From UBA4459 sp036351335 (GTDB taxonomy: Bacteria > Bacteroidota > Bacteroidia > Bacteroidales > F082), in contig JAZBOW010000273.1 of NCBI GenBank assembly GCA_036351335.1, forward strand, positions 1 to 28,895: a stretch of 28,895 bases of DNA, given 5' to 3'. Made by a program: the position numbers and the translations under genes. Positions 16,061 to 24,641 of this stretch are shown here, one piece after another; the stretch's first letter is position 1, and every line of letters starts with the position of its first letter. The notes under the pieces are model-generated. The model searched no databases, was not told the DNA's origin, and was given only the letters and a program-made list of their open reading frames with translations.

Positions 16061-16798
16061 TTACATTTTCTCAAATAATTGGAAAAGGGCTTCTTTTTTT
16101 CTTGTCGACACCGGTATGGTCGAGTTGTTATTCATTACCAGGTAACCACCATCTGTTTTATCATATCGTAATATGTGCTCCAGGTTCACAAGATGCGATT
16201 GGTGGGTTCTGAAAAAACCTGCCTGGCAAAGCAGATCATCGTATTCTTTAAGTGGTTTTGACACAATGAGTTTTTCACCTCCCGTGAGATAAAAAGTCGT
16301 GTAATTTACATCGGCTTCGCAATGTACAATATGTTGAACATTCACAATATGAATACTCTCGGATGTTTTCAGCACTATTTTTTTAAGCTTGTCAAGATTG
16401 GATAACAAAGTGCTAAGCTTAAAAGCAGTTTCTTCTTTGTTCAAACTTTCATGTGCTTTTTCAATGGCTTTGAGTAACTCGGCAGCAGTAATAGGTTTTA
16501 AAATATAATCAATGGCGCTGCATTTGAATGCTTTTATGGCATATTCTTCATGTGCCGTAATAAAGATCACTTTGAAATTGATTTGATCAAACTTCTTCAG
16601 CAGGTCGAAGCCAGTGCCATCAGGTAAGTTGATATCAAGAAGCACAAGGTCAGGTGTATTTAACAGGATCAACTCGTAAGCTGATGTAACACTATCAGCT
16701 TCTCCAACAACCGCCAACTCAACAGGGCTTAAACCAAGGATATTAATGATGGTTTCTCTCGCTTTTGGTTCATCGTCAATTACTGCTATTGATATCAT
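16061..16798 (-). CDS. LytR/AlgR family response regulator
   Basis: 245 aa. An N-terminal receiver domain (1-~120) has the acidic pair D8/D9, the phosphoacceptor D55 (LVLLDINLPDG), T81 (VIFITAHEEYA) and K101 (YILKPIT), all key residues present. A C-terminal LytTR domain (~140-245) contains VNYTTFYLTGGEKLIVSKPLKEYD, FFRTHQSHLVNLEHI and the ending MNNNSTIPVSTRKKEALF. It should be phosphorylated by the kinase encoded 32 bp upstream and bind DNA as a dimer. Likely targets are the LytTR-only gene and the cargo array, given the paired repeat at 15975-16004; this last point is inference. Confidence 0.93.
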   Translation of the reverse strand: MISIAVIDDEPKARETIINILGLSPVELAVVGEADSVTSAYELILLNTPDLVLLDINLPDGTGFDLLKKFDQINFKVIFITAHEEYAIKAFKCSAIDYILKPITAAELLKAIEKAHESLNKEETAFKLSTLLSNLDKLKKIVLKTSESIHIVNVQHIVHCEADVNYTTFYLTGGEKLIVSKPLKEYDDLLCQAGFFRTHQSHLVNLEHILRYDKTDGGYLVMNNNSTIPVSTRKKEALFQLFEKM

Positions 16799-16830
16799 TG
16801 AAGTATATTGGTAGGGTAAATTTAAGGAAT

Positions 16831-18948
16831 TTAAACCAATTTGTAGGGTATGGCAATCTTAATTTTTGTTCCGGTCGCTTGTCCCATAGCATCTTTTAAA
16901 TCAATTACTTCCATAAAGAATTTGTATTTGTATTTATTATGCAGAATGGATAACCGTTCTTTAGTGATGTTTATCGCCAGCGATTGATGTTGCTTTTTCT
17001 TTTCAATATCGCGTGCTTTTTCTCGTCCGATGCCATTGTCCTTAATAATTACTTCGATACATCTGTTGCTTTTAATTGCATAATGAACATTTAAAAAACC
17101 CTTTTCCTGTTTGTGTCGCAGGCCATGCTCAATGGCGTTCTCAATAAAAGGTTGGGCAAACATGGGAGGGACCAATATGCTCTCCGTATTTATATTTTCG
17201 TCGTGACTGAGTGTGTATTCAAATTTATTTTCAAATCGTAACACCTGCAGTTCAAGATATGCTGTAAGTGTTTTGAATTCGTTTTCCAGTAAAACAAATT
17301 CAACCCTCGAATTTTCCAGTGTGAGCCTGATAAGCTCTGCAAATCTGGCTAAATAATCGCCTGCCATTACAGCTTCTTTCTTATAGATAAAACTCTGTAT
17401 GGCTATGAGTGAATTGAAAATGAAATGCGGATTCATTTGCGATCTTAACAGACGTTGCTCAAGTTCGATGGATTTATGTTTCGCTTTTATTCGGTTCTGG
17501 CGGATTAACAGGTAGCTGATTATCAGTATCATAAGTATTCCGGCAGCTGAAACAATAAGTAAATTACGCCTTCTGCTCAATTTCAGTTGCTGAACTTCAT
17601 TTTTTTCAGTGAGCAGATCCAATTGTTGTTCTTTCTTATCTGTCTCAAACCTTGCTTCAATCTCCCGAATTGTTTTGTATTTACTTTCATTGAGCAAGCT
17701 ATCTTTTACAGAGGCATATTTTTTAAAATGCTTTAAAGCGGATTTTTCATTGCCTTGGCTCTCGTATAAATCGGCAAGCAATTTATTTGCATTTCTAATG
17801 GACTTCAAATTTGCTGATCTATTTGCTATCTCCAGGCTTTGATTTGCCAGTTCAGTCGCCGACTTTATATCCTGATCATTAAATTTGATTTGAGCCAGTT
17901 TGATATACGCTTCGGCTATACCGGGTAAGTCTTCTTCTTTTGTTGATATCTCCAGCGCCATTTGAAAGTTTTCGCTGGCTTTTTGTAAATTATTTTCAAC
18001 CAGGTAGGTTTGGCCAATATTTTTGTAACATTCATCTAATTGATGGCTATAACCCATTTCTTTAAATATGCTAACCGACTGATTTAAATAGTCCCTGGCA
18101 AGGTTATAATCAATCTTGTTTAAATAAACTTTTCCCATTCCCAGGTAGCATTCACCCTGGTTCACTTTATCGCCTGTTTCAATAGAGATGGCAAGCGACT
18201 GCCAATAATAGTCCAACGCTTTGGAAAAATCTTGCTGTTCTGTATAGATTTTTCCAATATTAAGGTAGCAGGATGATATCCTCCTGGTATGTTCGAGCTG
18301 CTCAAATGTTTTAAGGGCTTTGAAATAGTAATCTAATGCCAGTGTGTAATAACCTTTTTTTAAATAGATGGTGCCGTGGTTTGCATAACAAGCTGCTAAC
18401 CATGAAGGGTTGTTGTCTTTTTTTGCCAGGTCTATTGCCTTCTCGTTATAAATAACCGCCTGATCGTATTTTCCCTGATTTTTATAAACGATTGCTATTT
18501 CGCTGTAACATTCTGAAATAATTTCCTGATTGCCCATTTCCATAGCAATTTCAAGTGCCTTGTTATAATTTTTAAGTGCTTTTGAATAATCGCTACGAAA
18601 AAAATATTCGATACCAAACTCTATATATACCCGTAACTCAAACCCTTTAAATTGGACATATTCCTTTTGATTATTCGGTTGTTCGACTGCATTTATTCGT
18701 TTTAGATTATCATTGATGACAACAAGAGCTTGTTCATAATAATACATTAATGAATCAGTAGGGCCATCAATAAATTGATCACCTAATTCGAACAATATTT
18801 GGACTTTTGTTGTATCGTTAAAAGCCCTGTTAAGTTCATTTCTTAATTGCTTACCAGATTTATTTTCCTGGCTGAAAATAGTTTGATTGCCTATGAGAAA
18901 GCAAGCCAACAGGTTTATAAAAATGAAATATCTTGAAAACGAAGGCAT
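16831..18948 (-). CDS. TPR-containing LytS-like sensor histidine kinase
   Basis: 705 aa from ATG 18948; a TTG two codons upstream (18954) is in frame but less likely. A signal peptide or first membrane segment is at ~5-25 (YFIFINLLACFLIG). Residues ~55-400 are about eight tetratricopeptide repeats (ALDYYFKALKTFEQLEHTRR, ECYSEIAIVYKNQGKYDQA), presumably periplasmic and ligand- or partner-binding. A membrane helix lies at ~462-480. The His_kinase domain has H508 in MNPHFIFNSL, the typical site of LytS/YehU kinases, N604 in FIENAIEHG and GIGREKA as the G box. A Bacteroidota-type promoter lies right upstream. It forms a pair with the downstream response regulator. Confidence 0.93.
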   Translation of the reverse strand: MPSFSRYFIFINLLACFLIGNQTIFSQENKSGKQLRNELNRAFNDTTKVQILFELGDQFIDGPTDSLMYYYEQALVVINDNLKRINAVEQPNNQKEYVQFKGFELRVYIEFGIEYFFRSDYSKALKNYNKALEIAMEMGNQEIISECYSEIAIVYKNQGKYDQAVIYNEKAIDLAKKDNNPSWLAACYANHGTIYLKKGYYTLALDYYFKALKTFEQLEHTRRISSCYLNIGKIYTEQQDFSKALDYYWQSLAISIETGDKVNQGECYLGMGKVYLNKIDYNLARDYLNQSVSIFKEMGYSHQLDECYKNIGQTYLVENNLQKASENFQMALEISTKEEDLPGIAEAYIKLAQIKFNDQDIKSATELANQSLEIANRSANLKSIRNANKLLADLYESQGNEKSALKHFKKYASVKDSLLNESKYKTIREIEARFETDKKEQQLDLLTEKNEVQQLKLSRRRNLLIVSAAGILMILIISYLLIRQNRIKAKHKSIELEQRLLRSQMNPHFIFNSLIAIQSFIYKKEAVMAGDYLARFAELIRLTLENSRVEFVLLENEFKTLTAYLELQVLRFENKFEYTLSHDENINTESILVPPMFAQPFIENAIEHGLRHKQEKGFLNVHYAIKSNRCIEVIIKDNGIGREKARDIEKKKQHQSLAINITKERLSILHNKYKYKFFMEVIDLKDAMGQATGTKIKIAIPYKLV

Positions 18949-18964
18949 TAACAATCACTTTATA

Positions 18965-18998
18965 CAAAAATAAGAATTAGGTTTGAATTGTATGCAAA
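18965..18998 (-). promoter_or_regulatory. Promoter of the kinase operon
   Basis: On the minus strand, TATTTTTG (18972-18965) matches the Bacteroidota -7 box TAnnTTTG exactly, with TTTG (18998-18995) 22 nt upstream, close to the expected -33 spacing. The -7 box ends 17 nt before the ATG at 18948, giving a short leader. Confidence 0.6.
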
Positions 18999-19167
18999 TC
19001 ATGTTTTACTATTAAGAGAAAGTTTGTAATTCTGTGTTTTTCACTATTGCAATAGCGAAGTGCAAAAATATAAAACAGCTTGTCGATAAGAGTTATTGAT
19101 AATGAGAGGAGTAGGGGGTGCGATAATAAGGTGACAACAAAAAATATAAAGAATCTGCAATAAACTG

Positions 19168-20295
19168 TTAGTCTTTATATTCGTTTGCTTTACTCCGTAT
19201 GAGTTCGTAAATGCTGCCTTGCGGGTATACAAGATTGTTAACCTTATTTGTAAAAATGAGCATGGCCATATTCCTGTCAAAAAACCACTCAGCACGTGTG
19301 CTGAAACCGGTTCCGCCGCCACTGTGCCCGATGCAGTCGCCCATGCAATGCCAGAAGATATTGGAAACTCCGGAAGCGGGATTTTGAACCGTGAGCATTG
19401 TTTCAATAGTACTTTTCTTTAAAATGCGATTGGCTTTATATTCTCCAAAATTGAGGATGGCTATCATAAAATGTGAAAAATCATCAATATTGCTTTTCAG
19501 GTTGCCGGCCGGATAATGCCTGTAATTGAACTGCTTAAAAGGTGTATTTATGCCAATATAAGGTGTGGCCAATAAACTTTCATCTAATTCACTGAAGCGG
19601 AAAGAGGTTTGATGCATTTCAAGGGGATCAAGAATATATTCTTTGCAATAATCGCGAAAATCTTGTCCAGTAATCTTTTCTACGATCAATGCTAACAAAG
19701 GTGTGGCAATGTTTGAATAAAGCTCTTTTTCACCAGGGCGATAATTTTTCCAGACTGAAGATCTGTAGTATTCACCACCCGGAAAAATGTACTCGGGTAA
19801 CCATTCGCTAATGTGCGGTGTTTTATCGTCGTCAAAAAATTCATAAAAAGCGGGTATCCTATCCTCATCTTCCGGCCAGGCCAGTCCCGAAGTATAATTT
19901 AACAACATGGAGGTAGTGATCTTATCATCTGGAAACTTTGGATTACGCACTTCAAATGATAGGTATTGGTTGATGTCAGCATCAAGATCAATACGGCCTT
20001 GTTCCCATAATTGCATGGTAGCCACACCAATAAATAACTTGGAAATGGACATGAGTGTATAAGTTGTCTGACTTGTTGCGGAAATTTCGTTTTGGATGTC
20101 AGCATATCCAAACCCTCCTTTCCAAACAATTTGATCTTCCTTTATGATACAGGCAACCACCGAAGGAATGCTTTTAGCTTCCATCTCCTTTACGATTTCA
20201 GATTCTACCTGGATGAGTTCATTCGTTTGTTTATGGCAACTATTAAAGGAGATGAATACGAATATGCAGGTCAGATATGAAAGATATTTACTCAT
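19168..20295 (-). CDS. Lipoprotein serine hydrolase, beta-lactamase class C family
   Basis: 375 aa. Residues 1-20 form a lipoprotein signal with acylated C20 (SFNSC). The catalytic set of the serine beta-lactamase/DD-peptidase fold is complete: S83-I-S-K86 (nucleophile and base), Y193-S-N195, and H324-S-G-G in place of KTG. The HSGG variant is usual for class C-like esterases and peptidases rather than for true beta-lactamases. Substrate unknown: peptidoglycan peptides, D-amino acid peptides or esters are all possible. It starts 1 bp after the stop of the beta-barrel gene, so the two are probably co-transcribed. No antibiotic resistance role should be assumed. Confidence 0.9.
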   Translation of the reverse strand: MSKYLSYLTCIFVFISFNSCHKQTNELIQVESEIVKEMEAKSIPSVVACIIKEDQIVWKGGFGYADIQNEISATSQTTYTLMSISKLFIGVATMQLWEQGRIDLDADINQYLSFEVRNPKFPDDKITTSMLLNYTSGLAWPEDEDRIPAFYEFFDDDKTPHISEWLPEYIFPGGEYYRSSVWKNYRPGEKELYSNIATPLLALIVEKITGQDFRDYCKEYILDPLEMHQTSFRFSELDESLLATPYIGINTPFKQFNYRHYPAGNLKSNIDDFSHFMIAILNFGEYKANRILKKSTIETMLTVQNPASGVSNIFWHCMGDCIGHSGGGTGFSTRAEWFFDRNMAMLIFTNKVNNLVYPQGSIYELIRSKANEYKD

Positions 20296-20296
20296 G

Positions 20297-20998
20297 TTAT
20301 TTTATATTTTGAAACCGGTAACCAATTAGCAAAGCAAGACTGACATTCCTGGCTCTTTCTTCATCAAGATCAGGACCATCATAGGAAGGAATAAATCCGT
20401 CGATAGGATACATGATGTTTATTAAGCTGTAATTGAAACGGAGCTCGGCAATAAGTTGTCCATTCGGCATATCAAAATCGAATGATAAACCACCAATAAG
20501 TCCGAAGTCACCATTTTTTACATTTGACGGATTCTCCTCAACCCTTTCACCATCAATCTTAGTAATTCGCTTTGCATGTAGTTTAAGCGCACCATAAGGT
20601 CCTACATAAAAACCGGGATGAAACTTTTTTTGAGGGCGCATGCTGAGGTTCATTAATAAAGGGAGTTGCAGATAGTTTAGATATAGTCGGTATGTGATGT
20701 CGTCATATAGAAACTCGATGTTGTAATTCAAACCCTGCCTGGCATATATAAGTTCAGGCTGGAAATTAAAAAGCCTGTTAATTTTGACAGTGCCAAAAAC
20801 GCCAAACTGGTATGTAACAAGTGGGTTTCTATGTGTCAGGTAATTAATCTCATAACCCAGGTAAGGGGTTTGACCTTCCACTGCAAACACAATATCTGAA
20901 ACGCCCAGACCACCTTTAATTCCTATTTGAGAATAGGCAGTCATACTGAACAAGAAGAAAATAGATGGCATAAAAACAAAATAAATAGCGCTTTTCAT
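20297..20998 (-). CDS. PorT-like outer membrane beta-barrel protein
   Basis: 233 aa. Signal peptide at 1-23 (SMTAYSQ). The mature part starts IGIKGGLGVSDI, typical of the PorT/outer-membrane-protein beta-barrel family, and then shows alternating hydrophobic strands with aromatic girdles (YQFGVFGTVKINRLFNFQPELIY, FYVGPYGALKLHAKR, AELRFNYSLINI) and ends in ALLIGYRF, an outer-membrane strand. It is probably an eight-stranded barrel. The role is unknown; the family name does not imply a T9SS function. It lies upstream of and almost touches the serine hydrolase gene. Confidence 0.85.
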   Translation of the reverse strand: MKSAIYFVFMPSIFFLFSMTAYSQIGIKGGLGVSDIVFAVEGQTPYLGYEINYLTHRNPLVTYQFGVFGTVKINRLFNFQPELIYARQGLNYNIEFLYDDITYRLYLNYLQLPLLMNLSMRPQKKFHPGFYVGPYGALKLHAKRITKIDGERVEENPSNVKNGDFGLIGGLSFDFDMPNGQLIAELRFNYSLINIMYPIDGFIPSYDGPDLDEERARNVSLALLIGYRFQNIK

Positions 20999-21211
20999 CT
21001 TTTAATGCTTTTGAGGTTTCGCAGCTTGTTGAAAGTGATAAATATGGCTCCAAAAATTATACCTTAGGTTGTAACTATCAATTAAACAAATAGATACAGT
21101 TCAAATATTTTACAGTTGGATTTTAAAATTATATGAAATTGGACAGGGGTCGTACGAAATCGAACACGCCGGTTGGGAGTAAGTAAAAACTAATAGCTTA
21201 AAAGAACTATT
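20999..21211. other. Intergenic gap with a short GC-rich motif
   Basis: This AT-rich gap lies between the beta-barrel gene and the upstream dehydrogenase gene. It contains one GC-rich patch at ~21139-21180 with the perfect palindrome TCGTACGA (21150-21157) followed by AATCGAACAC. No ORF, terminator hairpin or clear -7 box was found. Confidence 0.5.
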
Positions 21212-21988
21212 CTAAAAAGAATTGCAAATGTTAAAGAGGGTATCAATAGCTTTTTTATTATGGCTGAACTGGCAGACTGTCTCCTTCATATGCTCAAAAT
21301 ATTTACCTTTTATTCCCTCAACTTCTGCCGATGTGGCCAGCCAGACGGGTGTGGCAGCGCCTTGTTCCGGAGATTCATGCCCGCCATAACCCAAGTTGCT
21401 GGCTAAAACAGAGCGAACATCACCCGGATGACATGCGTTTATAGTAATGTTACTTTCTTTCACTTTCTCAGCAAAAGCCACTGTTAACATACGATCGGCT
21501 TGTTTGCTCTGCCGGTAGGCGGTATCATTGTTGTATTGCCTGCGTTTAAATTCCAGGTCATTTATATCAAGGTTACCTGCCCAATAGGAAGCCACATTCA
21601 CAATTCGTGATGTGACCGCTTTTTTAAGATGTGGCAGAAAATATTGTATCATCCAGAAATAACCCAATACATTGGTCGCAAATTGCATTTCGATGCCTTC
21701 CGGTGTTTCTTCCCTGTTCCTCGGTGTAACTGCGGCATTGTTGATAAGTACATCAACCGGTTCAGTCCAATGATCAGCTATGGAGGCAACTTCCTGCTTT
21801 CGCGACAGGTCAGCCAAAAGGAAAGAGATGTGTGAATTGCCCGTTTCCTTTTTCAGCCGGTCAATAAGCTGATTGGCTTTGGTTTCATTTCTGGCCACAA
21901 GAATAATTCTATATTCCTTTTGTGCCATATTTGTGGCTATGGCGTTACCGATTGCCCCTGTTGCTCCGGTAATCAATACTGTTTTCAT
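21212..21988 (-). CDS. Short-chain dehydrogenase/reductase
   Basis: 258 aa, one Rossmann domain. TGATGAIG (7-14) binds the dinucleotide, NNAA (83-86) supports the central sheet, and the active site is S134 (NVASYWAG), Y158 and K162 (YRQSK). R33 after the second strand (LVARN) suggests NADP(H). The sequence is most like retinol dehydrogenase/WW-oxidoreductase-like SDRs, which says little about the natural substrate. It stands alone, divergent from the deacetylase gene, with a 168-bp gap that holds a 7-nt phased tract. Confidence 0.92.
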   Translation of the reverse strand: MKTVLITGATGAIGNAIATNMAQKEYRIILVARNETKANQLIDRLKKETGNSHISFLLADLSRKQEVASIADHWTEPVDVLINNAAVTPRNREETPEGIEMQFATNVLGYFWMIQYFLPHLKKAVTSRIVNVASYWAGNLDINDLEFKRRQYNNDTAYRQSKQADRMLTVAFAEKVKESNITINACHPGDVRSVLASNLGYGGHESPEQGAATPVWLATSAEVEGIKGKYFEHMKETVCQFSHNKKAIDTLFNICNSF

Positions 21989-22041
21989 ATTTTTATCGAT
22001 GTTGTTTATTATTAAACTCTCTGTATTTTAACACAGCTTTC

Positions 22042-22076
22042 GACTTCTGTCATCTTTCATCTGTCTTCAATCTCCC
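22042..22076. repeat. 7-nt phased GTCATCT tract
   Basis: Five degenerate units start at 22042, 22049, 22056, 22063 and 22070 (GACTTCT, GTCATCT, TTCATCT, GTCTTCA, ATCTCCC). It lies in the divergent gap between the dehydrogenase and deacetylase genes. The unit differs from the other families in the window, but the period is the same. Confidence 0.6.
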
Positions 22077-22131
22077 ATATTTTAATCTCTTAAAAATAAC
22101 ACAATTCCCATAATTCATGTTCTTAAAATTT

Positions 22132-22139
22132 TAACTTTG
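22132..22139 (+). promoter_or_regulatory. -7 box of the deacetylase gene
   Basis: TAACTTTG matches TAnnTTTG and ends 17 nt before the ATG at 22157. No good -33 TTTG is visible. Confidence 0.5.
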
Positions 22140-22156
22140 TATTGAATTCATCTACC

Positions 22157-23047
22157 ATGAAAATTCTTTATAATAAAAAATTTCTATTACATAATGCTGA
22201 TTGCCAGGCGGAGGGGCCTTACCGGATTAAGGATTTTCAGGATATTGAGGATACAAATGTAAATGGTGAACAATGGATTAAACTGGTACACCCTGAGGAT
22301 TATCGTTATGGAATTAAACAGGCATGTTTCAACGGCGAGTTTTTAGCAGAATTACAATTATCAAAAATTAGTTATGAAGATGCCTGTCTCGCTGTTGGCC
22401 TCACTGTTAAAGCTTCTGAGAATGGTGATTTCGCGGTTGTCCGTCCACCAGGACACCATGCCGGAAGAGAAACAGCCACGGGTTTGTGCTTGTTCAATAA
22501 CATTGCTATAGCTGCACAAAAACTAGTAAAAGAGGGAAAACGTGTTTTTATACTCGATATTGATGCGCATCATGGCAATGGCACCCAGGATATTTTCTAC
22601 AATAGCAAAGAGGTGCTTTTTTGTTCCATCCACCAGGAAGGCGTTTACCCACATACCGGCTTCGTGATAGAAACAGGCAAAGGCAAAGGCCACGGATTTA
22701 ATTATAATTTCCCGCTAGAAGCTGGGATGGGCGATAAAGAATTTCTCGACAGGGTGGATAAAGCCATTAAAATTGCCAGGCAATTCAAGCCCGATGTAAT
22801 TGGGGTTTCGGCAGGTTTTGATGGCTATGAAAATGATATGCTTATGGGCTTAAAGTACACCAAACATGCCTTTTACGAATGTGCCTATAAATTAAGAAAA
22901 GCATTTAAGAAGGTGCCCGTTTTTGCCGTTTTAGAAGGTGGTTACCATGATGAGATCCGCAGCCTGGTTGATACGTTTATCGAGGGTATTGAAAACGGTA
23001 GCAAGCCTCCCAGGTTAAAATTTAATGAAGATATGGCCATCGGCTGA
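22157..23047 (+). CDS. Histone deacetylase family zinc amidohydrolase
   Basis: 296 aa from ATG 22157; the upstream TTG at 22142 is in frame but lies next to the -7 box. The active site is complete: RPPGHHAG with H100/H101, zinc ligands D136, H138 (DIDAHHGNGTQ) and D222 (SAGFDGY), and Y263 (LEGGYH). The family removes acetyl or similar groups from lysine, polyamines or small molecules. The loop sequences are those of the class II/acetoin utilisation-like bacterial enzymes; the substrate cannot be told. It is cytoplasmic (no signal). A propeller gene follows after 62 bp on the same strand, without an obvious functional link. Confidence 0.92.
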   Translation: MKILYNKKFLLHNADCQAEGPYRIKDFQDIEDTNVNGEQWIKLVHPEDYRYGIKQACFNGEFLAELQLSKISYEDACLAVGLTVKASENGDFAVVRPPGHHAGRETATGLCLFNNIAIAAQKLVKEGKRVFILDIDAHHGNGTQDIFYNSKEVLFCSIHQEGVYPHTGFVIETGKGKGHGFNYNFPLEAGMGDKEFLDRVDKAIKIARQFKPDVIGVSAGFDGYENDMLMGLKYTKHAFYECAYKLRKAFKKVPVFAVLEGGYHDEIRSLVDTFIEGIENGSKPPRLKFNEDMAIG

Positions 23048-23109
23048 TCGGATTTCTCTAGTTGATATTTTTTTTACTATTTTTATGGACGCAACCATTA
23101 ATTCTGAAA

Positions 23110-24543
23110 ATGATCTATCTACTTCATTTTATAAAAACCGGAGTATTCTTCAAATTCAAGTGCTTTACAGGTTTGCTACTCATCACGGTCTTTTCACAAT
23201 TTCATCTTTACAGCCAGATTAACAACATTACGAAAGAAGATGGTTTAACATCCCTGAATGTCACATGCTCCTATGTTGATTCTAAGGGTATTGTGTGGAT
23301 TGGTACAAGCGATGGTTTGAATGCATATGCCGGTTCTAAATGGTATGCCATTACATCTATTGAAGATAGCAAATTAGGGAAGTCGGAAGCCCTCGGGCGA
23401 ATCGAAACTATTTTTGAAGATAGTGAAGGCCGGATTTGGGTAAGTGTCATGGATAAAATATTCCTGTATCACAATAGCTACTGGACGGTGTTTGCTGAAA
23501 CCGAAATTGACGATTATGTTGCTAAGGGTTTTTATGAAGATAATAGGGGATGGATATGGGTGATGCTGGAACACTTCAAGGACTTTAGTGATATTCCTGA
23601 AATAAAATTTTCATTCCTTGGCGGCACTCTGGAAATGTATAACGGCGTCAACTGGTATAAATTTAATGAAGATGTAGCCGGTACGGCAGCATACAGCGGG
23701 CAGGGCATACCCAGGTATTTTACCAATATAATGCAAGATAAAGAAGAAAATATCTGGTTGGGTTCCTTAAAAGGTCTTTATAAATTTGATGGCGTTGAGT
23801 GGATTCATTATGATGAAGAAGATATGATTTCGGAAAAAGTATTGAAGCTAATGCTTGACCAAAATGGTGTTGTATGGGCGGCTACAGAATATGGTATTAG
23901 TTATCAGCAAGGTGATGAATGGATTGATCTGACTAAAAAGCAAGGATTGTGTGGTACAACTGTTTATGATATGAAGTTGGACCCGGATGGCAGAATATGG
24001 GCTTACACAAGGAATAACCTCCGTTTTTCAGGTATAAACCTGATTGAAAATGGAAAATGCATACCCTATGATAGGCATAAAACGAGCCTGAAAGGAACCA
24101 TCGAACAACTTATATGGAACAATGGAGAAATAATTGCATTTGCTAGCGATGGCGTTTCATTATATGATAAAAGTAATACATGGGAACAGTTTGGAAAGGC
24201 TGAAGGCTTGAGCGAATCAAAATTCTATAAAATTGTTCAGGATGAGGCAGGGCATATCTGGTTAGCCAGTAACAAATCTCTTTACAAATATAATGAAGGA
24301 AGCTGGCTGCTATTAAAAGAACCCGAAGAATGGGAGGTGCTTACTATGATGGTAGATAAAACAGGAGCTGTTTGGGTAGGGACTGATAAAAAAGGTATGT
24401 ATAAATATAAGGCAGGAGTATGGACCCAGTATTCTATTGGGAATGGCCTTATCGATAACGAAGTGAATGAAATTTTTGAAGATAAAAAGGGAAATGTCTG
24501 GGCCATAACCAAAAAGGGAATCAGTATTGCATCCATCGAATAA
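23110..24543 (+). CDS. Secreted Reg_prop (two-component regulator propeller) repeat protein
   Basis: 477 aa from ATG 23110; an in-frame TTG at 23062 would add a second hydrophobic stretch and is less likely. Signal peptide at 1-~36 (GLLLITVFSQFHLYSQ). The rest has about ten Reg_prop-type repeats (GIVWIGTSDGLNAY, NIWLGSLKGLYKFDG, AVWVGTDKKGMYKYK, NVWAITKKGISIAS). In this family such repeats form the periplasmic sensor of hybrid kinases, but here there is no Y_Y_Y, membrane, kinase or regulator part and no CTD, so the protein ends with the propeller. It is probably a periplasmic or outer-membrane binding protein. Confidence 0.88.
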   Translation: MIYLLHFIKTGVFFKFKCFTGLLLITVFSQFHLYSQINNITKEDGLTSLNVTCSYVDSKGIVWIGTSDGLNAYAGSKWYAITSIEDSKLGKSEALGRIETIFEDSEGRIWVSVMDKIFLYHNSYWTVFAETEIDDYVAKGFYEDNRGWIWVMLEHFKDFSDIPEIKFSFLGGTLEMYNGVNWYKFNEDVAGTAAYSGQGIPRYFTNIMQDKEENIWLGSLKGLYKFDGVEWIHYDEEDMISEKVLKLMLDQNGVVWAATEYGISYQQGDEWIDLTKKQGLCGTTVYDMKLDPDGRIWAYTRNNLRFSGINLIENGKCIPYDRHKTSLKGTIEQLIWNNGEIIAFASDGVSLYDKSNTWEQFGKAEGLSESKFYKIVQDEAGHIWLASNKSLYKYNEGSWLLLKEPEEWEVLTMMVDKTGAVWVGTDKKGMYKYKAGVWTQYSIGNGLIDNEVNEIFEDKKGNVWAITKKGISIASIE

Positions 24544-24606
24544 AATGCCATATTTTACGTTATTGTGTCTATCCTTATTTTGCAAATTGAATTCACTGAA
24601 TTTTAT

Positions 24607-24633
24607 TTTGCAACAACGGATTTTTTATTTTTG
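24607..24633 (+). promoter_or_regulatory. Candidate promoter of the lipoprotein gene
   Basis: TTTG (24607-24610) and TATTTTTG (24626-24633) precede the ATG at 24642. The 15-nt spacing is shorter than the usual 19-21 nt, and the -7 box is very close to the start codon, so this is weak. Confidence 0.35.
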
Positions 24634-24641
24634 CTAACGCA

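Noticed and set aside
15587..16798. A single response regulator gene split by frameshift
   Set aside because: The 245-aa regulator already has its own full LytTR domain, and 147 bp with a likely operator separate it from the 108-aa protein.
19044..19406. A 120-codon minus-strand ORF
   Set aside because: It overlaps the end of the serine hydrolase in another frame and has no coding character; it is a shadow.
23110..24543. Hybrid two-component sensor of the HTCS type
   Set aside because: No Y_Y_Y domain, membrane helix, kinase or receiver follows the repeats before the stop codon.
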